DNA of 7,767 nucleotides from Oscillospiraceae bacterium. GTDB lineage: Bacteria; Bacillota; Clostridia; Oscillospirales; Oscillospiraceae. How positions within the stretch are numbered: the stretch's first letter is position 1; each line of letters begins with the position of its first letter. The stretch is taken from positions 1 through 7,767 of the forward strand of contig JAFVAS010000006.1 in NCBI GenBank assembly GCA_017480395.1, in the 5' to 3' direction. The notes beneath the pieces were generated by a model, which worked only from the letters and a program-made list of their open reading frames with translations, did no database searches and was not told the origin of the DNA. Of the stretch, positions 1-5,152 are shown in pieces. Position numbers and translations under genes: made by a program.

Positions 1-1344
1 ATTCTGGACACCCCGGGGCATCAGGACTTCTCCGAGGATACCTACCGCACCCTGATGGCCGCAGACAGCGCCGTCATGGTCATCGATGCGGCCAAGGGCG
101 TGGAGCCCCAGACCCGGAAGCTCTTCAAGGTGTGCGCCCTGCGGGACATTCCGATCTTCACCTTCATCAACAAGATGGATCGGGACGCCCGGGACCCCTT
201 CGAGCTGTGCGAGGAGCTGGAGAGCGAGCTGGGCATCGCCACCTGCCCCATCAACTGGCCCATCGGCTCCGGCAAGGAGTTTCAGGGCGTCTATGACCTG
301 AGCCACCGGAAGATCATTCACTTCACCTCCAACACCAACGCCCGGGCCGCCACCGCTACCGAGGTGGATCTGGACGACCCGGCCCTGGTGGAGCTGATCG
401 GCCAGGCCCGGCGCGACCAGCTGGCCGAGGAGGTGGAGCTGCTGGAGGGCGCGGGGGCCGAGTTCGACATGGACGCGGTGCGCCACGGCAAGCTCTCCCC
501 GGTGTTCTTCGGCTCCGCCCTGACCAATTTCGGCGTGGAGCCCTTTCTGGAGGAATTCCTGCGCATGACCACGGCCCCCCTGCCCCGAAAGGCGGGGGAC
601 GTGGTGGTGGACAGCTTCGACGACGATTTCTCCGGCTTCGTCTTCAAGATTCAGGCCAACATGAACAAGGCCCACCGGGATCGCATCGCCTTCGTCCGGG
701 TGTGCTCCGGCCGCTTCGACGCGGACAAGGAGGTCTACCTGGTGCAGCAGGACCGCAAGCTCAAGCTCTCCCGGCCCCAGCAGCTGATGGCCGCCGAGCG
801 GGAGATCATCGAGGAGGCCTACGCCGGGGACATCATCGGCGTCTTTGACCCGGGCATGTTCTCCATCGGCGACACCCTCTGCGCCCCGGGCAAGCGCTTC
901 CTCTTCGACCCCATCCCCACCTTCGCCCCGGAGCACTTCTGCCGGGTGCGCCCCAAGGACACCCTGAAGCGCAAGCAGTTCATCAAGGGGGCGGAGCAGA
1001 TCGCCCAGGAGGGCGCCATCCAGATCTTCAAGATCCCCTACTCCGGCATGGAGGAGGTCATCGTGGGTGTGGTGGGCACGCTGCAGTTCGACGTGTTCCA
1101 GTACCGGATGAAGAACGAGTACAATGTCGATCTCATCATGGAGCACCTGCCCTACGAGTACCTGCGCTGGATCGAGGCCTATGACGGCGACCCGGAGGAC
1201 ATCGTCAAGGGCAACGACGTCAAGCTGGTGGAGGACTATAAGGGCAACAAGCTGCTGCTCTTCGGCGCGCTGTGGAGCATCAACTGGGTGCTGGACAAGA
1301 ACAGGAGCCTGCGCCTGACCGAGTTTGGCGGCGCGAAATTTTAA
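1..1344 (+). CDS. prfC: Peptide chain release factor 3 (RF3), 5' end missing
   Basis: This is a translational GTPase that removes RF1/RF2 from the ribosome after peptide release; it acts in the cytoplasm. The frame is open from base 1, so the gene starts outside the window. The 447 residues seen correspond to roughly residue 83 onward of the ~529-residue E. coli protein, so only the N-terminal P-loop/G1-G2 part is missing. Visible GTPase motifs are G3 DTPGH at window residues 3-7, G4 NKMD at 57-60 and the G5-like SAL at 172-174. RF3 hallmarks rather than EF-G ones are the SEDTYRTL stretch after G3, WPIGSGKEFQGVYDL, GFVFKIQANM followed by HRDR, and LQFDVFQYRMKNEYNV near the C terminus. Gln follows DTPGH where E. 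coli RF3 has Glu; I regard this as family variation. The TAA stop at 1342 is followed at once by a GC hairpin, so this gene ends its transcription unit. Identity is close to certain. Confidence 0.97.
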   Translation: MLDTPGHQDFSEDTYRTLMAADSAVMVIDAAKGVEPQTRKLFKVCALRDIPIFTFINKMDRDARDPFELCEELESELGIATCPINWPIGSGKEFQGVYDLSHRKIIHFTSNTNARAATATEVDLDDPALVELIGQARRDQLAEEVELLEGAGAEFDMDAVRHGKLSPVFFGSALTNFGVEPFLEEFLRMTTAPLPRKAGDVVVDSFDDDFSGFVFKIQANMNKAHRDRIAFVRVCSGRFDADKEVYLVQQDRKLKLSRPQQLMAAEREIIEEAYAGDIIGVFDPGMFSIGDTLCAPGKRFLFDPIPTFAPEHFCRVRPKDTLKRKQFIKGAEQIAQEGAIQIFKIPYSGMEEVIVGVVGTLQFDVFQYRMKNEYNVDLIMEHLPYEYLRWIEAYDGDPEDIVKGNDVKLVEDYKGNKLLLFGALWSINWVLDKNRSLRLTEFGGAKF

Positions 1345-1357
1345 GTATCATTCATTG

Positions 1358-1394
1358 GCCCCCGCTGCGTGGATGCAGCGGGGGCGCTTTCGTT
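1358..1394 (+). terminator. Rho-independent-type terminator after prfC
   Basis: A perfect 11-bp stem, GCCCCCGCTGC (1358-1368) against GCAGCGGGGGC (1375-1385), has a 6-nt loop and starts 13 nt past the prfC stop. The tail is only GCTTTCGTT, so the U-tract is weak. It probably terminates, but less efficiently than the hairpin after the ABC operon; some read-through into the SLR-TIR gene is possible. Confidence 0.75.
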
Positions 1395-1433
1395 AAAAAC
1401 AGATGAAAAAAGCGGTGTTTTTTTGAAAAGCCC

Positions 1434-1462
1434 TTGCCATTTATGGGGGAAAGAGGTAAACT
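1434..1462 (+). promoter_or_regulatory. Sigma-A-type promoter of the SLR-TIR gene
   Basis: TTGCCA (1434-1439, 5 of 6 to consensus) and TAAACT (1457-1462, 4 of 6) are separated by exactly 17 bp. An A6 tract (1406-1411) and a T7 tract (1418-1424) lie just upstream, in the place of an UP element. Transcription would start near 1468-1471. This argues that in-frame start codons at 1434 and 1443 are upstream of the mRNA and that translation begins at 1533 (or 1530). Confidence 0.6.
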
Positions 1463-1487
1463 TTTTTATCATGGATTGTTGTCAGCC

Positions 1488-1505
1488 CGGGGGAGGTTTC
1501 CCCCG
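1488..1505 (+). promoter_or_regulatory. Leader hairpin upstream of the SLR-TIR ribosome binding site
   Basis: A perfect 7-bp stem, CGGGGGA (1488-1494) against TCCCCCG (1499-1505), has the 4-nt loop GGTT. GCC at 1485-1487 and GGC at 1512-1514 could add outer pairs. It ends 9 nt before the AAAGGAGG ribosome binding site and lies inside the predicted 5' UTR. It is not followed by a U-tract, so it is not a terminator. A role in mRNA stability or in access to the ribosome binding site is inference. Confidence 0.5.
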
Positions 1506-1514
1506 TGTTTGGGC

Positions 1515-1522
1515 AAAGGAGG
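1515..1522 (+). promoter_or_regulatory. Ribosome binding site that fixes the SLR-TIR start
   Basis: AAAGGAGG is a near-perfect Shine-Dalgarno sequence. It lies 7 nt before a TTG (1530) and 10 nt before a GTG (1533), both in the main frame. The two starts differ by one residue. It excludes the longer in-frame starts upstream, which have no ribosome binding site. Confidence 0.85.
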
Positions 1523-1532
1523 TCGTGTTTTG

Positions 1533-3977
1533 GTGAGCAGAGAAGAGCTGGATCGGCTGTACCGGGAGGGACGGTCACATTATAAAAATGGGGAATATGA
1601 CCCCGCCGCCCAACTGTTCCAACAGGCTGCGGAGGGTGGACATGCCGCGGCGCAGAACCGCCTGGGCGACTGCTACTACTACGGCCGGGGGGTCTACAAG
1701 GATCTGAAGGCGTCGGCCCAGTGGTACCGCAAGGCGGCGGAGCAGGGCAACAGCGACGGACAGCACAACTACGCCTGGGCCCTGGAGCACGGGGAGGGCG
1801 TGGATAAGGACTATGCCGAGGCGGCCAAGTGGTATCGCAAGGCGTCCGACCAGGGCAATTACCTCTCCCAGAACTGCCTTGCCCTCTTCTACCGGGACGG
1901 GAAGGGCGTGGAGAAGAACCCGGAACGGGCCAAGGAGCTGCTGCTCCAGTCCGCCCGCAAGGGGTACAGCTACGCCCAGTATAACCTGGGTATGCTCTAC
2001 AAGGGCGGCAAGGGGATTCCCAAGGACGAGGAGCAGTCCTATTACTGGCTGCGCAAGGCCGCCGATCAGGAGCACAAATCCGCCATGGACGAGGTGGGCG
2101 ACTGCTTCTACTATGGCAACGGCGTGGAGAAGGACTATGCCGAGGCGGTGGCCTGGTACCGCAAGGCGGCTCAGGCTGGCGCGAGCGATTCCATGCGCTC
2201 GCTGGGCTGGGCCTATGCCCACGGCGAGGGCGTGGAAAAGGACTATGCCGAGGCGGCCAAGTGGTATCGCAAGGCGGCGGACAAGGGCAATCGCCCGGCC
2301 ATGAACTCCCTGGGCCTGCTCTATGAGGACGGCAACGGCGTGGAGAAGGATCTCGCCGAGGCCGCCAAGTGGTATCTGAAGGCCGCGGAGAAGGGCCTTG
2401 CCGTCGCCCAGGGGAACATCGGCTATTTCTACGAGACCGGCAAGGGCGTCAAGAAGGATCTCGCCGAGGCCGCCAAATGGTATCGCAAGGGCGCGGATCA
2501 GGGCAACACCCGCTGCCAGTGCAACCTGGGCTACCTGTACGAGACCGGCAAGGGCGTTACGAAGGACTTGACCGAGGCCGTCAAGTGGTATCGCAAGGCG
2601 GCGGAGCAGAACTATGCCCGGGGACAATGCAACCTCGGATTCATGTACAGCATGGGCAAGGGAGTGGAGCAGGACAAGGTGGAGGCGGCCAAGTGGTATC
2701 GCCGCGCGGCCCTGCAAAACTATGCCCGGGCGCAGTTCAGCCTGGGCCTGCTGTACGACAACGGCGAGGGCGTGGCCCAGGACTACAAAAAGGCGGCCCA
2801 ATGGTACCGCAAGGCGGTGGCGCAGGGTCACGACGGCGCCATGAACAACCTTGGCATCCTCTACCAGAATGGCCGGGGGGTCACCCAGGACAAGCAGGAG
2901 GCCGCCCGCTACTACCGCATGGCCGCCGAGAAGGGGAATAAGGAGGCCATGAGCAATCTGGCCGTCCTGTACCGCGACGGCGACGGCGTCGAGACCGATC
3001 TGGCCGAGGCCCTCCGCCTCTCCCGCAAGGCGGCGGAGAAGGGTCATGTCAAGTCCATGTACCGTCTGGCCACCATGCTGGAGCAGGGCGAGGGGACGGA
3101 GAAGGATCTGGCCGAGGCCCTGAAGTGGTACCGCAAGGCGGCGGAGAACGGCCACGAGATCGCCAAGCGGCGTATCCCGGAGCTGGAGAAGGAGCTGGGT
3201 GCCCCCGCCCCGGACGCTCCCGCCGAGCCGCCGAAGCCCGCAGAGCCGCCGAAGCCTGCGGAGGCCCCCAAGCCCGCCGAGCCGGAGGAGGCAAAGCCCG
3301 CCACCGATATGAAGGCGCTGCAGGCGGCCATCCAGGCGGCCCTGGCCAAGATGAACAAGCCGGAGGAGGAGCCGGCCCCCGAGGTCAAGCCGGGACAGAC
3401 ACCTCCCCCCACCATCGAGGAGCCTCCCGCGCCCGCAGAGCCTCCCGCGCCCGCAGAGCCGGAGCCTGCCCCTGCGCCTGTGGAGCCGCCCAAGCCGGCG
3501 GAGCCGGAGCCTGCCCCTGCGCCGATGACGCCGCCCAGGCCCGTCGGAGAGACCCGGGCCTATTCCGGCGACAAGCCCTTCGTCTTTGTCAGCTACGCCC
3601 ACCTCAACAAGGATCTGGTGGTGCCCATCATCGCCCAGATGCAGGCGGACGGCTACCGGGTGTGGTTCGACGAGGGCATCGACCCGGGTACCGAGTGGGA
3701 CGAAAATATCGCCAACCATGTGATGGGCTGCGGCGTGATGCTGGCCTTCCTCTCGGAGGAGTATCTGGGCTCCGAGAACTGCAAGGACGAGCTGAATTTT
3801 GCCCGGGATCTGGGCAAAAAGCGCATTCTGATCTACCTCTCCGACGTCAAGCTGCCCGCAGGTATGGCCATGCGGCTCAACCGCCTGCAGGCCATCCACC
3901 AGTATACTTACGCCGACCAGAGAAAGTTCTTCTCCAAGCTCTACGCCGCCCCCGATATGGCGGACATGAAGGACTGA
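1533..3977 (+). CDS. Sel1-like repeat protein with C-terminal TIR domain
   Basis: An 814-residue protein from GTG 1533 (TTG 1530 is possible and adds one residue). No signal peptide or membrane segment is visible, so it is probably cytoplasmic. Order: a TPR-like cap (2-37); fourteen 36-residue Sel1-like repeats (38-541), consensus LG.LYE.GKGVEKD.AEAAKW then YRKAAEQGN; a C-cap to about 555; a Pro/Ala/Glu-rich linker (556-675); a TIR domain (about 681-800). TIR landmarks are FVFVSYAH (683-690), a BB-loop region WFDEGIDPGTEWDENI from W711, SENCKDEL (747-754) with E753 at the position of the NADase catalytic glutamate, and LNRLQAIHQY from L782. Sel1 repeats form helical protein-binding solenoids; many bacterial TIR domains cleave or cyclise NAD+. 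A sensor/scaffold-effector role in defence or stress signalling is inferred. The gene has its own promoter and is flanked by hairpins, with no partner gene. A purely scaffolding TIR without NADase activity remains possible. Confidence 0.93.
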   Translation: MSREELDRLYREGRSHYKNGEYDPAAQLFQQAAEGGHAAAQNRLGDCYYYGRGVYKDLKASAQWYRKAAEQGNSDGQHNYAWALEHGEGVDKDYAEAAKWYRKASDQGNYLSQNCLALFYRDGKGVEKNPERAKELLLQSARKGYSYAQYNLGMLYKGGKGIPKDEEQSYYWLRKAADQEHKSAMDEVGDCFYYGNGVEKDYAEAVAWYRKAAQAGASDSMRSLGWAYAHGEGVEKDYAEAAKWYRKAADKGNRPAMNSLGLLYEDGNGVEKDLAEAAKWYLKAAEKGLAVAQGNIGYFYETGKGVKKDLAEAAKWYRKGADQGNTRCQCNLGYLYETGKGVTKDLTEAVKWYRKAAEQNYARGQCNLGFMYSMGKGVEQDKVEAAKWYRRAALQNYARAQFSLGLLYDNGEGVAQDYKKAAQWYRKAVAQGHDGAMNNLGILYQNGRGVTQDKQEAARYYRMAAEKGNKEAMSNLAVLYRDGDGVETDLAEALRLSRKAAEKGHVKSMYRLATMLEQGEGTEKDLAEALKWYRKAAENGHEIAKRRIPELEKELGAPAPDAPAEPPKPAEPPKPAEAPKPAEPEEAKPATDMKALQAAIQAALAKMNKPEEEPAPEVKPGQTPPPTIEEPPAPAEPPAPAEPEPAPAPVEPPKPAEPEPAPAPMTPPRPVGETRAYSGDKPFVFVSYAHLNKDLVVPIIAQMQADGYRVWFDEGIDPGTEWDENIANHVMGCGVMLAFLSEEYLGSENCKDELNFARDLGKKRILIYLSDVKLPAGMAMRLNRLQAIHQYTYADQRKFFSKLYAAPDMADMKD
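1806..1844 (+). repeat. 39-bp perfect direct repeat, copy 1 (Sel1 unit 2)
   Basis: This stretch encodes KDYAEAAKWYRKA and is identical to 2238-2276 over all 39 bases. The offset is 432 bp, exactly four repeat units. Unit 5 carries a related but interrupted copy. Such identity points to recent duplication or gene conversion inside the array. Confidence 0.9.
2238..2276 (+). repeat. 39-bp perfect direct repeat, copy 2 (Sel1 unit 6)
   Basis: Second copy of the 39-base sequence at 1806-1844. Neighbouring units show shorter perfect matches one unit (108 bp) apart: 23 bases at 2346-2368 and 2454-2476 (units 7 and 8), and 20 bases at 2430-2449 and 2538-2557 (units 8 and 9). Confidence 0.9.
3420..3523 (+). 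repeat. Short direct repeats in the Pro-rich linker coding region
   Basis: An 18-base unit, GAGCCTCCCGCGCCCGCA (encoding EPPAPA), is present twice in tandem at 3420-3437 and 3438-3455. A 23-base sequence encoding EPEPAPA recurs perfectly at 3456-3478 and 3501-3523, 45 bp apart. All offsets are multiples of three, so slippage changes linker length without breaking the frame. A less exact EPPKPA/EAPKPA series lies at about 3225-3285. Confidence 0.85.
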
Positions 3978-4003
3978 GCAAAGCGCAGAAACCATGCGAT
4001 GAT

Positions 4004-4050
4004 GCCCCGGAGGCAGGAGCGCGCTCCCGCCTCCGGGGCGCTGTGCTGTT
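4004..4050 (+). terminator. Large GC hairpin after the SLR-TIR gene, probable terminator
   Basis: A 36-base near-perfect palindrome occupies 4004-4039. GCCCCGGAGGC pairs with GCCTCCGGGGC, and after one A-C mismatch the inner GGAGC pairs with GCTCC around a 2-nt centre. It starts 26 nt after the TGA. The tail, GCTGTGCTGTT, is only mildly U-rich, so termination may be partial. With the prfC hairpin it brackets the SLR-TIR gene as its own unit. Confidence 0.65.
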
Positions 4051-4066
4051 TCGGTCAAAGGAATGA

Positions 4067-4094
4067 CTGAAATCAACGGACGGTAATGTATAAA
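4067..4094 (+). promoter_or_regulatory. Possible distal promoter of the ABC operon
   Basis: CTGAAA (4067-4072, 4 of 6) and TATAAA (4089-4094, 5 of 6) are 16 bp apart. The -10 element lies inside the inverted repeat at 4085-4107, so a regulator bound there would block it. It is weaker than the proximal promoter at 4140-4168 and may be fortuitous in this AT-rich intergenic region. Confidence 0.25.
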
Positions 4095-4107
4095 AACTGG
4101 ATACATT
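4085..4107. promoter_or_regulatory. Inverted repeat, candidate operator
   Basis: AATGTAT (4085-4091) and ATACATT (4101-4107) are a perfect 7-bp inverted repeat with a 9-nt spacer. The centre lies about 45 bp upstream of the -35 of the main ABC promoter. The length and AT-rich half-sites suit a dimeric regulator, but the spacing does not match the ARG box or TyrR box consensus as I know them, so I assign no regulator. Confidence 0.4.
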
Positions 4108-4122
4108 CAACGAAAACTGGAT
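4093..4122 (+). repeat. 10-bp direct repeat at 20-bp spacing, candidate activator site
   Basis: AAAACTGGAT occurs perfectly at 4093-4102 and 4113-4122. The 20-bp period is about two helical turns, which puts both copies on the same face of the DNA. The second copy ends 17 bp before the -35 hexamer at 4140. Tandem sites of this kind are typical of response-regulator or other head-to-tail binding proteins. The first copy overlaps the inverted repeat. Confidence 0.45.
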
Positions 4123-4139
4123 GAAATTTCGGAGAGGAC

Positions 4140-4168
4140 TTGAAATCATGCGGGATTGGGCCTATAAT
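4140..4168 (+). promoter_or_regulatory. Main sigma-A-type promoter of the ABC operon
   Basis: TTGAAA (4140-4145, 5 of 6) and a perfect TATAAT (4163-4168) are separated by exactly 17 bp. Transcription would start near 4174-4176, giving a leader of about 43 nt before the ATG at 4218. This is the best promoter in the window and it rules out an overlapping 85-codon frame that spans it. Confidence 0.85.
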
Positions 4169-4175
4169 CCTGTAT

Positions 4176-4192
4176 ATCGAAATTGCTTCGAT
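4176..4192 (+). promoter_or_regulatory. 5'-terminal mRNA stem-loop of the ABC operon
   Basis: ATCGAA (4176-4181) pairs perfectly with TTCGAT (4187-4192) around a 5-nt loop, right at the predicted transcript start. Stem-loops at the extreme 5' end are known to protect some Firmicute mRNAs from decay. The stem is short (6 bp), so the functional claim is only suggestive. Confidence 0.35.
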
Positions 4193-4217
4193 GATTTCTT
4201 AGAATGGAGAGTTTACC

Positions 4218-5054
4218 ATGAAAAAGATTGCTGCAATGCTTTTGGCGTTGACGATGTGCTTTGCGCTGCTGACCGCCTGCGGCTCCAGCGCCGCCCCCGC
4301 TGCCTCCGCCGCTCCCGCTGCGAGTGCCGCCCCCACCGACGCGGCCCCCGCAGAGCTGCCTCTGATCGAGGCGGGTAAGCTGATTATGGCCACCAACGCC
4401 CAGTTCCCACCCTATGAGATGGTGGCCGACGGCGACGGCATCAAGGGCACCGGCCTGGAGGGCATCGATGTGGAGGTCGCCGCTGCGCTGGCCGACAAGC
4501 TGGGCCTGGAGCTGGTCATTGACGATATGGACTTTGACTCTGCCCTGGTGGCCGTTCAGGAGGGCCGCTGCGACATGGTGCTGGCCGGCCTGTCCTATCG
4601 GGAGGACCGGGATGAGGTCATGGACTTCTCTGACCCCTATGCCCAGGGCGTTCAGGTCGTCATCGTTCTGGAGGGCTCTGACATCGCCTCCGCCGATGAC
4701 CTGGCCAACGCCAGCCTGATCGGCACCCAGCGGGGCACCACCGGCTACATCTACTGCTCCGACGATTACGGAGACGATCATGTGGCCGCCTATGACAACG
4801 GCGCTTCCGCTGTCCAGGCGCTGATCAACGGCCAGGTGGACTGCGTCGTCATCGACAAGATGCCCGCCGAGGCCTTTGTGGCGGAGAATGAGGGCCTGGT
4901 GATCCTGGACACCGAGTATGTGGTGGAGGATTACTGCCTGGCGGTGAACGAGGGCAACACCGTGCTGCTGACCGCCCTGAACGATGCCCTGAACGAGCTG
5001 AAGGCGGATGGCACCTTCCAGACCATCGTGGACAAGTACATCACTGCGGAGTGA
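4218..5054 (+). CDS. Amino-acid ABC transporter substrate-binding lipoprotein
   Basis: A 278-residue extracellular binding protein of the SBP_bac_3 family, which captures a polar amino acid for the importer encoded downstream. It begins with a lipoprotein signal peptide: KK, a hydrophobic stretch, then lipobox LTAC with the lipidated C21. An Ala/Ser/Pro-rich tether (22-46) spans the wall. Family landmarks are AQFPPYEM (61-68), the GLEGIDVEVAAALADKLG region (79-96), GLSYREDRDEVMDFSDPY (124-141) and VIDKMPA (211-217). By comparison with HisJ/LAO proteins, R131 should bind the substrate alpha-carboxylate and D213 its amino group; these assignments are inferred by motif alignment. The ribosome binding site GGAGAG (4206-4211) lies 6 nt before ATG. 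It is the first gene of the operon. The amino acid carried cannot be read from sequence alone; glutamine, arginine, histidine or cystine are all possible. Confidence 0.95.
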   Translation: MKKIAAMLLALTMCFALLTACGSSAAPAASAAPAASAAPTDAAPAELPLIEAGKLIMATNAQFPPYEMVADGDGIKGTGLEGIDVEVAAALADKLGLELVIDDMDFDSALVAVQEGRCDMVLAGLSYREDRDEVMDFSDPYAQGVQVVIVLEGSDIASADDLANASLIGTQRGTTGYIYCSDDYGDDHVAAYDNGASAVQALINGQVDCVVIDKMPAEAFVAENEGLVILDTEYVVEDYCLAVNEGNTVLLTALNDALNELKADGTFQTIVDKYITAE

Positions 5055-5083
5055 TTCGGCTCTGCGCTACACACAGCATCCAA

Positions 5084-5109
5084 GGGGCGGCCCATGGCCG
5101 CCCCATTTT
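5084..5109 (+). terminator. Intra-operon hairpin between binding protein and permease
   Basis: GGGGCGGCC (5084-5092) pairs perfectly with GGCCGCCCC (5096-5104) over 9 bp around a 3-nt loop, followed by ATTTTG. It sits in the 98-bp gap between the two genes. In this position it likely acts as a leaky terminator or a 3' stabiliser, so more binding protein than permease is made, a common arrangement in binding-protein operons. No promoter was seen between it and the permease. Confidence 0.6.
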
Positions 5110-5152
5110 GGAATTCCGGAGAACATAAGAGACTGAAAATGGGGGGAGAGGA

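Larger units (their letters stand above)
1471..1536 (+). other. Possible 21-codon leader ORF overlapping the SLR-TIR start
   Basis: An ATG at 1471 opens a 21-residue frame (begins MDCCQPGGG, ends KEVVFW) in a different frame from the main gene. Its TGA (1534-1536) overlaps the GTG start (1533-1535) as GTGA, the geometry of translational coupling. It runs through the leader hairpin and the ribosome binding site of the main gene. There is no good Shine-Dalgarno for it: AGAGG ends 14 nt upstream, and the predicted transcription start is so near that the mRNA would be leaderless or almost so. It may well be chance. Confidence 0.2.
1644..3155 (+). repeat. Array of fourteen 108-bp Sel1-repeat units
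   Basis: Fourteen in-frame units of 36 codons run without interruption; no unit has gained or lost a codon. Units 3, 4 and 13 are the most diverged (for example ERAKELLLQSARKGY and RLSRKAAEKGH replace the usual AAKWYRKAAEQGN). Units 2, 5-9 and 14 are the most alike. Several pairs are identical over 20-39 bases at DNA level at exact multiples of 108 bp, including third codon positions, which protein-level selection alone does not require. Confidence 0.92.

Noticed and set aside
1434..1532. Longer N terminus for the SLR-TIR protein from TTG 1434 or ATG 1443
   Set aside because: TTG 1434 coincides with the -35 hexamer and both starts precede the predicted transcript start; neither has a Shine-Dalgarno. 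The added residues do not resemble a Sel1 cap or signal peptide, while AAAGGAGG sits at the right distance from 1530/1533.
1644..3155. The regular 108-bp period considered as a CRISPR-like or mobile repeat
   Set aside because: The period is exactly 36 codons in an open frame and translates to canonical Sel1 repeats; there is no repeat/spacer alternation.
3125..4066. A 313-codon + strand frame inside the 3' part of the SLR-TIR gene
   Set aside because: It is out of frame with a recognised TIR domain, is rich in Gly/Arg/Ala and has no ribosome binding site or family resemblance; a GC-driven shadow.
1575..4106. An open frame of 843 codons on the minus strand opposite the SLR-TIR gene
   Set aside because: It mirrors the GC-biased codons and 36-residue periodicity of the sense gene and reads as low-complexity Leu/Gly/Arg/His repeats with no domain. 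The sense frame has clear Sel1 and TIR domains and a ribosome binding site. Long antisense frames are expected opposite GC-rich repetitive genes.
4121..4378. An 85-codon frame running into the binding-protein gene
   Set aside because: The TTGAAA-N17-TATAAT promoter lies inside it, so its start would be upstream of the transcript; the overlapping lipoprotein has a clear signal peptide and ribosome binding site.
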